Shown here piece by piece: positions 17,101 to 24,260 of a stretch of 59,225 bases of DNA (its first letter is position 1; each line of letters starts with the position of its first letter). Origin of the DNA: Bacteroidota bacterium. GTDB lineage: Bacteria > Bacteroidota > Bacteroidia > Flavobacteriales_D > Crocinitomicaceae. The notes beneath the pieces are model-generated. The model saw only the letters and a list, made by a program, of their open reading frames with translations, was not told where the DNA came from and did not search any database. Both the position numbers and the translations under genes were made by a program. The stretch is taken from the NCBI GenBank assembly GCA_024280295.1, contig JAJRQK010000008.1, forward strand, positions 1-59,225. The letters run 5' to 3'.

Positions 17101-17335
17101 ATTCCAAGGCTGAAAGTCCTTCGTAATAACGCGCCTTGATTTGCATAGGATCATTGGACTGATTGAACTGATCCACAAACAATCGAAACGTTTTTCGTGC
17201 TGCGCCGTACTGTTCCTTTTGAAACAATTCTTCCGCACGGTAAAATTCTGCATAGTCGCTATTATACTTTTCCGAGGTTTGGCCGAAAGAGGTATTACAC
17301 ATCGCGATCAATAAGATAAGAATATACTTTCCCAT
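14183..17335 (-). CDS. Large exported TPR-repeat protein
   Basis: About 1,050 residues: a signal peptide (MGKYILILLIAMCNTSFGQ) then an almost continuous array of tetratricopeptide repeats, for example YYKKKYKEALAWFNKL, YQTGRYAEAVPYLEKY and YRSGQCDKAIRMFDRV, spaced about 34-37 residues. The array recalls the BamD/YbgF type of periplasmic TPR. The start at 17335 is chosen because it opens the signal peptide; an upstream in-frame ATG at 17374 adds an unlikely leader. It is followed after 1 base by the barrel gene, so a scaffold role for an envelope complex is an inference from pairing only. Confidence 0.82.
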   Translation of the reverse strand: MGKYILILLIAMCNTSFGQTSEKYNSDYAEFYRAEELFQKEQYGAARKTFRLFVDQFNQSNDPMQIKARYYEGLSALELYNNDALDLLTQFNYDYPESIYKKDIYFRLGKFYYYKKKYKEALAWFNKLSVQDIEEVDREEFYFKLGYSYFQEDKFNEARDAFYEVKGGTSQYAKPALYYYSHIAYKNEQYQVALDGFLALEDDEKFGTVVAYYIAQIYYLQGKYDLVTEYATRVKADGKIVNEKDLNHLIGDAYYQTGRYAEAVPYLEKYNRISNTTRDEDYRLGYAYYRSGQCDKAIRMFDRVKKVKDSLGQVAYYHIAECQLGADKKVSARSAFEEAAFIDASPIIQEDALYNFAILSYKLDINPYDEAVEAFEMYLERYPNSDRRDDVFQYLVNVYTSTNNYEKALKSLDKIPNKDIKLKMAYQLVAYNQGVDRFQKNNFDGAHESFEKVNKFPVDPMLTGKAAYWKADMHYRENEYDEAIAEFKRFRNLSSTLSPELKKEAQYTIGYCYVNKARILQKKINGVRSGTAKERAMDNAIKAHELVIEAFGNFIQLDPANRKKKADAYMRIGDASFLAIKNDNAVRNYQNAIDLNEGVDDQALFYMAKTLGYMGRNSEKVGKLLDVINNYPKSKYLQLSIFELAETYKSDERYEQAMTYYQRLVNDYPTSNKVMRAKINSAFIYGKLQQYSESEQAYKEVMNEFGADQKVCKDVANGLKDLYTDMGDPDKIEALPILYPCFQLDPGEQENLYYIPAMTTYTDSSVSQRQRYQNAIPKFEKYLSKFPSGRYKEDVKYFLANCHYGLDNKAEAVRIYREVLQNPAANGNAELAALRVAKYLYNNADYEGVIPYYRRIESISGDPDNKFNARYGLMRSYFLIESWSNASTYASKVLNQGQLNGESKELGHYVRGISNYHLNNFNGAKSSLDWMITNITSERGAEARFALGELYYKRGDLNEALGEVDGLLKMRPAYNYWIAKGLILKTRVQMERNELVEAEQTLKSVREHYANQTDGVLDEANALWNELMQLKSQPKNITPGNNPTIDINGQ

Positions 17336-17568
17336 ACAACTGATACTTTTAATTGAGATTAAGCACTGAATCAATCAAATGCCGAATCTGGTTTATTTGT
17401 TAAAGAGGTTTTTAAGATGAGGTTCATATTGGAACACCATATTAGAAACCATGTTAAAAGTATATCACTTGAATGCGTAATTGGAGAGACGATTCTAAAG
17501 TTGTAAACGTTTTTCTGTTAAGATTATTTTAGAGGAGGCAAGAATGGTGCCGTACATTTCTGCAACTT

Positions 17569-17576
17569 TACTTTCG
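17569..17576 (+). promoter_or_regulatory. -7 element, predicted leaderless (ftsE-type gene)
   Basis: TACTTTCG has one mismatch to TAnnTTTG and ends 5 bases before the ATG at 17582. Confidence 0.5.
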
Positions 17577-17581
17577 AATAT

Positions 17582-18295
17582 ATGAGCAGTGTAATTAAAA
17601 TATCAGGTGGTAGGATACTACAAAGCGGGAAAACTGTTCTCGAAAACATCTCCCTAGAGATCCGTGATGATGAATTCGTTTATCTCATCGGAAAGACTGG
17701 TAGTGGGAAAAGTAGCTTATTGAAGGTTCTTTACGGTGAACTTACTTTGACGGAAGGAAGTGGTAATATTGTTGAGTTCGACTTGACTAAATTAAAGCGA
17801 AAAGACATTCCAAAACTACGTCGGAAAGTAGGAATTGTCTTTCAAGATTTTCAATTGCTTACAGATCGATCGGTGCTTAAAAACTTGATGTTTGTAATGG
17901 GTGCATCTGGTTGGAAAGACAAAAAATTAATGCTTGCACGTGTTCAGGAGGTCTTAAGCTTAGTTGGGCTGGAAGAAAAAATCAACTCAATGCCATTTGC
18001 ATTATCTGGTGGAGAGCAGCAAAGAGTTTCCATCGCAAGGGCGTTATTAAATAAACCGAAAATCATTCTTGCAGATGAGCCAACAGGAAATCTCGACCCT
18101 GAAACATCAGCAGAAATAATGCAATTACTCATCGCGGTTGCGAAAGAAGAACGTGCAGCAATTGTAATGGCAACGCATGATATGTCAATGGTGGAAAAAT
18201 ATCCTGGGCGAATTTTACGTGTTGAAGACAACGAGGTCAAGGAGATTAATACAATGAATCAGTTTGATCCCTTTTCCACGTTTTCCGTAGAGTAA
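17582..18295 (+). CDS. ftsE: FtsE-type ABC transporter ATPase
   Basis: A 237-residue ABC ATPase. Walker A is GKTGSGKSS at residues 37-45, the Q-loop is FQDFQLL, the signature is LSGGEQQRVSIARALL, Walker B is IILADEPTGNLD, and the switch His is in ATHDMS. Close match to FtsE, which with FtsX regulates peptidoglycan hydrolases at division. MacB/LolD-type ATPases look similar, but the short length and FQDF-LL loop favour FtsE. No ftsX is next to it, as is common in Bacteroidota. It is divergent from the TPR-barrel pair. A short tail of about 15 residues after the core (NTMNQFDPFSTFSVE) is of unknown use. Confidence 0.82.
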   Translation: MSSVIKISGGRILQSGKTVLENISLEIRDDEFVYLIGKTGSGKSSLLKVLYGELTLTEGSGNIVEFDLTKLKRKDIPKLRRKVGIVFQDFQLLTDRSVLKNLMFVMGASGWKDKKLMLARVQEVLSLVGLEEKINSMPFALSGGEQQRVSIARALLNKPKIILADEPTGNLDPETSAEIMQLLIAVAKEERAAIVMATHDMSMVEKYPGRILRVEDNEVKEINTMNQFDPFSTFSVE

Positions 18296-18357
18296 TTCTA
18301 CCGGTTGAATACTCATATTGATTTGTTATGGCTAATTACCTAGATTAAAATCATTGC

Positions 18358-18365
18358 TATCTTGA
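18358..18365 (+). promoter_or_regulatory. Candidate -7 element before the TPR gene
   Basis: TATCTTGA is a weak match to TAnnTTTG, ending 17 bases before the ATG at 18383. Confidence 0.25.
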
Positions 18366-18382
18366 CCTATTAATCCATTAAA

Positions 18383-19924
18383 ATGACTTTACAAAAAATT
18401 TCTTCCGTTCAATTAATATTCGTTTTTATACTGATGTTGCACCATTCAGTGTCAGCACAAAATATAGACTCACTACATCATTTGGTTTTTGAAAAATATG
18501 GTGCGACCATGAACTTTTCAATTGAGTATTCAGCGAATGATTTTTACTTGGTAAAGGCTAAAAATAAATCTGCAGATGACCGGTCCTACGAGCAAATTCA
18601 AGTTTTGAAAGACTCATTGGAAATCACAGGAGACCGTGCTTTTATGCTTCGAATAGGACAGCTTTATAGTCGTCTCAATGAAACAACACTTGGAAAAGAG
18701 TGGTTCTTAAAGGCATTAACTGAGTATTCTAAAGCATACGTTTCTGATCCAAATTCTCAGAAGATGCTCAAGGAAATGGTGAGTTTACATACAGAAATGG
18801 GGCAAACCACTAAAGCTATCGAAAAAACGAATCGTATTTTAGAACTAAGCCCTAAAGACCTCGACTATATATTGCTGAACACAGTCTTTCATTTTATGAT
18901 CGCCAAATATGATGATGGTGTCCAAATTATTGACAAGGCAGCTATTTTTTATCCTGAAGACCCTGGATTAGTATTGATGAAAACAATGGGTGAAGTATTC
19001 AAGCTAATGGGCGCACTTACACAAGAATCCGAAGCTGATAAAGCAAAAGTAATTTGGGCGAACCATATCCATGATGACAATTATTTGAATGAGATGAAAT
19101 CAAAATTTCCTGATAATGAAACCCTTCAAATCGGGATAAGTTGCAGTGAACTTTTTATCCTGTTTTATGGAAAGATACTGCCTATCATGTTTGAACTTCC
19201 CGATGATATGATCAATTACAATTTCAACTTAAGCGATGATGAACAAAAGAAGTTGGCTTCGCTTGAAAAATCATTCAAATCATTTCTAAAAAATAAGTCG
19301 AACGAAAACACTTATGCCTTGCATTACTCTCTTGGGATGATTAAGATGCTCCAATCCGACTTCAAAAAAGCAATTCCAAATTTCAAAAAAGCAATTGATC
19401 AAAAACCAGTTCAATTTCGAAGTTCTATGGATAAAGTTATTTCAGGGTATGACAATATTATCGCATCTTATCTATTCCTTGATGATAAAAAATCTGCAGA
19501 AAAAGCACTTCAGACAAAAATTGATGAACATGCGGGTGGAGATCCATCAGCGGTAGATCACCTGCAATTAGCGTATGTGAAAATCGAAAACCATGATCTA
19601 AAAAGTGCAACCATGTTACTCGAAACAGCACTTGGGTTAGACTCCAATAATGTTGATATCTATACTACTTTAGGTGATATATACCTACTTGAAAAAAAGT
19701 ATCCTGATGCTGAAAACTTATTCAATCTCGCTTATGATCTTTCCCCTGATGATAAAGGACTCTACCTTTCGCTTATAGGGTTGTATATTGCAAATGGTGA
19801 AATAGAAAATGCTGTTTACATGGCAAATAGTTACTTAGAATTCGATCCAGAAAACGAATTTGTTCTCGGGGTTAAGCGATGCTACGTGAGCAGTGAAAAG
19901 CCAACCAACAAAATAGAAAAGTAA
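18383..19924 (+). CDS. Exported TPR-repeat protein
   Basis: A 513-residue protein with signal peptide MTLQKISSVQLIFVFILMLHHSVSAQ. TPR motifs are clear near the start (GKEWFLKALTEYSKAYVSDP), in the middle (FKKAIPNFKKAIDQKP) and strongly at the end (IYTTLGDIYLLEKKYPDAENLFNLAYDLSPDD). It has no enzymatic signature. The following glycosyltransferase begins 8 bases after its stop, so they share a transcript. The two may serve one envelope process, which is an inference. Confidence 0.8.
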   Translation: MTLQKISSVQLIFVFILMLHHSVSAQNIDSLHHLVFEKYGATMNFSIEYSANDFYLVKAKNKSADDRSYEQIQVLKDSLEITGDRAFMLRIGQLYSRLNETTLGKEWFLKALTEYSKAYVSDPNSQKMLKEMVSLHTEMGQTTKAIEKTNRILELSPKDLDYILLNTVFHFMIAKYDDGVQIIDKAAIFYPEDPGLVLMKTMGEVFKLMGALTQESEADKAKVIWANHIHDDNYLNEMKSKFPDNETLQIGISCSELFILFYGKILPIMFELPDDMINYNFNLSDDEQKKLASLEKSFKSFLKNKSNENTYALHYSLGMIKMLQSDFKKAIPNFKKAIDQKPVQFRSSMDKVISGYDNIIASYLFLDDKKSAEKALQTKIDEHAGGDPSAVDHLQLAYVKIENHDLKSATMLLETALGLDSNNVDIYTTLGDIYLLEKKYPDAENLFNLAYDLSPDDKGLYLSLIGLYIANGEIENAVYMANSYLEFDPENEFVLGVKRCYVSSEKPTNKIEK

Positions 19925-19932
19925 TTACATAC

Positions 19933-21711
19933 ATGCACAAAGTAGAATCGAAAACATTCCTTCTTCTAAGCACGTTGATTTGTATTTATATCGTTTTACG
20001 TGCAATTTGCGTTCCGGTCTTGCACGATGAAGCTTCTAACTTCTTTGTCAACGTTCAACATGGAGAATTTATTCCTTTCTATTCAGACTGGGAGGCGGGA
20101 AATCACTTCTTCAACACCTTTTTAACAAGCTCACTTCAATGGCTTTTTGGTGATTCACTCTTTATTTTTCGTCTCGCAAGCTTACTCTTTTTGCCTGTTT
20201 ATCTACTTTACATTTGGAAACTATCGCACCTCTTTAACAATTCAATTATTCGATGGGTTTTTATCCTAACCTTCGTATTAAACACCTACCTAATTGAGTT
20301 TTTTGCCCTTGGTCGTGGCTATGGAATGTCTATAGCTCTCTTGCTTGGTGGGCTTTACTATCTATTCGAGTACTTAAGGCTATTTCGTCGCTCTGCCTTG
20401 ATCAAATTTTGTCTATTTCTGACCTTTGCAACCGCCGCGAACTTGACTATGGTTCTTCCTTTTGCTTTAATCTCATTCTATTTAGGCATTCAAACCTTGA
20501 TAAATGAAGACCACCCATTCCGAGGGAAAAGAATCACCTCTATTGTTTTTTGGTCGGGAATTCCAATTGTACTCTTTGGTGGATTAGGGGTGTTGATGAA
20601 TCGCTTAGGTGTGCTTTATTATGGAATAAAAACCAGCATTTGGGAGGCCACAGTAAAATCTCTTCTTAAAGCTTTTGTCCAGACAAACACGAATGTTCCA
20701 CAAATAATTGTTGCTGGATTATTTATTTTTGCTCTCGTTACAAGCATCATTTACCTTGTTCGGAATCGTAAAATTGGGTTATCTGACTTAGGGCTTTTTT
20801 CCATCTATTTTTTCTTTGGATTAATCATTGCATCCTTCATAATGCGTTTCACTTTCGACACCAATTTTGCTGAAGATCGAACAGCTCTCTATTTCTTCCC
20901 TGCATTTATCATTCTCTTCCTCCTTTTAATTGACCGGATTCCAAAACTTAAGATTCTTGGCGGTATCTTCTTACTGTTTCCCATACTCTTCTTTGTACGT
21001 GCAAATATGAACCACTCAACCTATTGGGGGTATCAACAAATTGATCAATTTACATTCGACTATATCAAAGAAAAGGCAAAAGAAAGTGATGAGATCCCAA
21101 CCGTTGGAATGTATTCCATCAGTGTGATCAATTGGTTCTATTTTAACTACTCTGATGGAGAAACCATGATCCCCCTTGCCGATTGTGATGCTTACCCAGG
21201 AGGAAAGTCTGATTTCTTACTCATCGATAAATCGAAACTGAAGGGTTGGGAAAAAAATTATCGGGAAATTAACTATTGGGGGTATTCCAAAATCTCTCTA
21301 CTTGAGCGAAAAGAAAAATTAATTCGACGAAAAATCTTTTCAATGACTATTGATCTAGCCATAAACAAAGATTCTCCTCATCAAACACAGGTGATAAAAG
21401 AATTCACAAAAGATGACACAAAAGACTATTATGCAGAATTTAATTTTTTCGTCAATTCAAATGGGAAAACAGCAAGGTCTGCCATTCATTTTGATGTTAT
21501 CTACCCTGAAGATTCTGTTTATCGTAAGCATGGTATTCCTCTCAATTGGGTGAGAAGAACTTGGGACAACAATCAATTTAAGGCAGGTGTAATTTTACAA
21601 GATTTACCTCCAGGAAAAGAGTCCATTAATTTCACCCTTCTAAACAACTATCACGACTCAAAAACGGAGATAAAAGGGGAGGTTACATTGTGGGAGTTGG
21701 TAGCAAAATAA
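19933..21711 (+). CDS. GT-C type membrane glycosyltransferase
   Basis: A 592-residue protein with about ten membrane helices in the first 390 residues and a soluble external C-terminal domain of 200 residues. The first loop carries the acidic pair of GT-C enzymes (PVLHDEASNFF), as in the PMT/ArnT and DUF2723/GT39 groups, which use polyprenyl-phosphate-linked sugars on the outer face of the inner membrane. The C-terminal domain is beta-rich and not recognised. The acceptor is unknown. It is probably co-transcribed with the preceding TPR gene. Confidence 0.7.
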   Translation: MHKVESKTFLLLSTLICIYIVLRAICVPVLHDEASNFFVNVQHGEFIPFYSDWEAGNHFFNTFLTSSLQWLFGDSLFIFRLASLLFLPVYLLYIWKLSHLFNNSIIRWVFILTFVLNTYLIEFFALGRGYGMSIALLLGGLYYLFEYLRLFRRSALIKFCLFLTFATAANLTMVLPFALISFYLGIQTLINEDHPFRGKRITSIVFWSGIPIVLFGGLGVLMNRLGVLYYGIKTSIWEATVKSLLKAFVQTNTNVPQIIVAGLFIFALVTSIIYLVRNRKIGLSDLGLFSIYFFFGLIIASFIMRFTFDTNFAEDRTALYFFPAFIILFLLLIDRIPKLKILGGIFLLFPILFFVRANMNHSTYWGYQQIDQFTFDYIKEKAKESDEIPTVGMYSISVINWFYFNYSDGETMIPLADCDAYPGGKSDFLLIDKSKLKGWEKNYREINYWGYSKISLLERKEKLIRRKIFSMTIDLAINKDSPHQTQVIKEFTKDDTKDYYAEFNFFVNSNGKTARSAIHFDVIYPEDSVYRKHGIPLNWVRRTWDNNQFKAGVILQDLPPGKESINFTLLNNYHDSKTEIKGEVTLWELVAK

Positions 21712-21717
21712 AATAAG

Positions 21718-21725
21718 TATCTTTA
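21718..21725 (+). promoter_or_regulatory. -7 element before the formate dehydrogenase operon
   Basis: TATCTTTA has one mismatch to TAnnTTTG and ends 21 bases before the fdhD ATG at 21747. Confidence 0.45.
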
Positions 21726-21746
21726 ATCTTTCACAAACCGTTCTGA

Positions 21747-22589
21747 ATGGCAACTAATACTTATGAAGGTAAAAAATTCAACGCTGGTGTTTCGTCCAAC
21801 GTTTTGGATGCTCTCACAGTAGAGGGAGCTCTTCAAATCAACATCAATGATTTGCCTTTTACGATTACGATGCGCACTCCTGGAGATGATCTTTCACTAG
21901 TCCGAGGTTTGCTGCACTCTGAGGGTGTGATCAATGGCCTTGACTATATTCCAGATATGATTCTTCGAAAAGAGAATGGTGAAGGAATTGTAACGGTTGT
22001 AGATTTAAACATTCCAGAAGATAAACTTGGCGCTGGTTATTCAAATAGCCGAAGCTTATTGTCTGTTTCATCCTGTGGAATTTGCGGAAAAACAGAACTA
22101 GATGAGTTATCATTTATAGGCAAAGTACTTGACGAAAACAAGATTATTCACACTGATAGCATTCATTCGATGTTTGAGCAGATGAATTCCAAGCAATCCG
22201 TTTTTGAAAAATCAGGAGGTTCCCATGCCGCTGCTGCTTTTGATAAAAAGGGAAAGCTGCTTTCTACTATGGAGGACATCGGTCGTCATAACGCTGTTGA
22301 TAAAGTAATTGGAGATCTGATCAATCGTGCAAAACTAAAATCTGCAATGGTAATTACTGTTAGTGGAAGAATCTCTTATGAGATTATAGTGAAAGCATTT
22401 AAAGCAAAAATTCCTGTTTTGTGTGCTGTCTCTGCACCATCATCTCTATCCGTTGATTATGCAAAAGAACTTGGAATAACCTTACTTGCCTTTTGCCGGG
22501 AAGAACGTGCAACATGTTATTCCAACCCACAACGAATTACGAACAAACCAATGCGTGGGCATCGAGAATTAAACAGCCAAATTGGCTAA
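21747..22589 (+). CDS. fdhD: Formate dehydrogenase accessory sulfurtransferase
   Basis: FdhD, 280 residues, passes sulfur from the IscS desulfurase to the molybdenum cofactor, which formate dehydrogenase needs for activity. The catalytic Cys pair is in SSCGICGKTELDEL. Other family blocks are MRTPGDDLSLVRGLLHSEGVI, GGSHAAAAFDKKGKLLSTMEDIGRHNAVDKVIG and the late TLLAFCREERATCYSNPQRI. It is the first gene of the formate dehydrogenase run and ends 9 bases before the NuoEF-like gene. Confidence 0.97.
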   Translation: MATNTYEGKKFNAGVSSNVLDALTVEGALQININDLPFTITMRTPGDDLSLVRGLLHSEGVINGLDYIPDMILRKENGEGIVTVVDLNIPEDKLGAGYSNSRSLLSVSSCGICGKTELDELSFIGKVLDENKIIHTDSIHSMFEQMNSKQSVFEKSGGSHAAAAFDKKGKLLSTMEDIGRHNAVDKVIGDLINRAKLKSAMVITVSGRISYEIIVKAFKAKIPVLCAVSAPSSLSVDYAKELGITLLAFCREERATCYSNPQRITNKPMRGHRELNSQIG

Positions 22590-22598
22590 CCTGATTAT

Positions 22599-24248
22599 AT
22601 GTCAAAAAATTTAAGTGAATTATCTGGAAGAGAAGGCTTAGAGAACAACCTCTTCGACCGAATGGGAAAACTCGCAGAACCAGATGGTACTCCTAGCGTT
22701 GAAGAATTGGATGCTCTAGCAGAAGAGTTCTTAATTGGCTCATCTACCACCTATGGAACTACCACATTTTACGACTTTCTAAAGCCTGAAAATAAAGGCA
22801 AAAAAGCATACGTCTGTAATGGAACAGCATGTGTCTGTGCAGGAACTCAAGATAATGTAACAGAACAGCTCAAAAAACATCTTTCAGAAGACGAAATTGG
22901 TCACATGACTTGCCTTGGTCGTTGCCATGAAAACTCAGCATTTAATTACGGTGGAAGAAATTATTCGGGCTCTGCTTTAAACGAGTTAGACTCAATTATT
23001 GAATCCAAATCAGGAGTACAGGACAATTACAACGTTCAAGTGGCCGGAAAAGAAATTTTAACGGAAGAATTTACTTCTATTGATGCTTATTATGCTTCGT
23101 TTAAGTCTGCACTAAAAAAAAATTCCGGTGATATGCTTGAAGAAATAAAAACATCAAATGTTCGTGGACGTGGGGGTGCAGGGTTTCCAATGGGATTAAA
23201 ACTTGGCTTCTGTCGAAATACAGAAAGTGATACAAAATTCATCATCTGTAATGCTGACGAAGGAGATCCTGGAGCTTATTCTGATCGATATTTATTAGAA
23301 CAGCGTCCACATTCAGTTTTATATGGAATGTTGATCGCGGGGTATGTTACTCACGCAAATTGGGGAGTATTATACATTCGTGCAGAATACCCTGATGCAG
23401 CCGAAATCATTCAAAAAGAAATCGATGCATTGCGCGAAGTAGGATTAATTGGTGATAACATTGATGGAAGTGGATTTAACTTCGATTTCAAAATAATTCG
23501 TGCGCAAGGGTCATATATCTGTGGAGAAGAAACGGCATTGATTAATTCGATTGAAGGACAGCGACCAGAAGTGAGAGTGCGACCGCCTTATCCAGCTCAA
23601 CAAGGTTTATTCAATAAACCAACAATCGTAAACAATGTTGAAACGCTCGCAAGTCTTCACTTTATAATAGAAAATGGAGGATCTGCTTGGAAAGCGATTG
23701 GAACTGAACGTTCTTCTGGAACAAAACTAGTTTGCTTAGATAGTTTTTTCAATAAACCTGGGATCTATGAAGTTGAAATGGGAACTTCCCTTTCTACCGT
23801 CATTAATGAATTAGGGGGTGGATTTAAGACCTCAATAAAAGCAATGCAAATTGGAGGGCCACTTGGTGGATTAGTGCCCATTTCTAAAATTGATGATCTC
23901 ACAATTGATTTTGAATCATTTACAAATAATGGCTTTCTCTTGGGGCACGCTTCAATAATTTGCATCCCGGAAACAATGCCAATGATTGACTTTTTAGAAC
24001 ATCTTTTCGATTTTGCTGCCTATGAAAGCTGCGGAAAGTGTTTCCCTTGTCGATTGGGAACTAAACGAGGACATGAACTGTTGAAAAAAGCAAACACATC
24101 CGATTATAAGATCAGCAAAAAATTGTTTAAAGACCTACTAAACACACTCGAAGAAGGATCTCTTTGCGCACATGGTGGAGGAATTCCACTTCCTGTTAAG
24201 AATGCCATGCATTATTTTGAAGATGAGATGAAAGGGTACTTTGAGTAA
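22599..24248 (+). CDS. NAD-linked formate dehydrogenase beta subunit (NuoE-NuoF fusion)
   Basis: A 549-residue fused diaphorase subunit. Residues 1-135 are NuoE-like, with the [2Fe-2S] ligands Cys73, Cys78, Cys105 and Cys109. Residues 180-500 are NuoF-like, with the FMN loop VRGRGGAGFPMGLKLGF, the NADEGDPGAYSDR motif, and a C-terminal [4Fe-4S] site (CGKCFPCR plus the later Cys of SLCAHGGG). In FDH complexes of the FdsGBA type the NuoE and NuoF parts are usually separate; here they are one chain. It would pass electrons from formate to NAD+. It lies 12 bases before the catalytic subunit gene. Confidence 0.9.
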   Translation: MSKNLSELSGREGLENNLFDRMGKLAEPDGTPSVEELDALAEEFLIGSSTTYGTTTFYDFLKPENKGKKAYVCNGTACVCAGTQDNVTEQLKKHLSEDEIGHMTCLGRCHENSAFNYGGRNYSGSALNELDSIIESKSGVQDNYNVQVAGKEILTEEFTSIDAYYASFKSALKKNSGDMLEEIKTSNVRGRGGAGFPMGLKLGFCRNTESDTKFIICNADEGDPGAYSDRYLLEQRPHSVLYGMLIAGYVTHANWGVLYIRAEYPDAAEIIQKEIDALREVGLIGDNIDGSGFNFDFKIIRAQGSYICGEETALINSIEGQRPEVRVRPPYPAQQGLFNKPTIVNNVETLASLHFIIENGGSAWKAIGTERSSGTKLVCLDSFFNKPGIYEVEMGTSLSTVINELGGGFKTSIKAMQIGGPLGGLVPISKIDDLTIDFESFTNNGFLLGHASIICIPETMPMIDFLEHLFDFAAYESCGKCFPCRLGTKRGHELLKKANTSDYKISKKLFKDLLNTLEEGSLCAHGGGIPLPVKNAMHYFEDEMKGYFE

Positions 24249-24260
24249 GTAAAAAAGATT

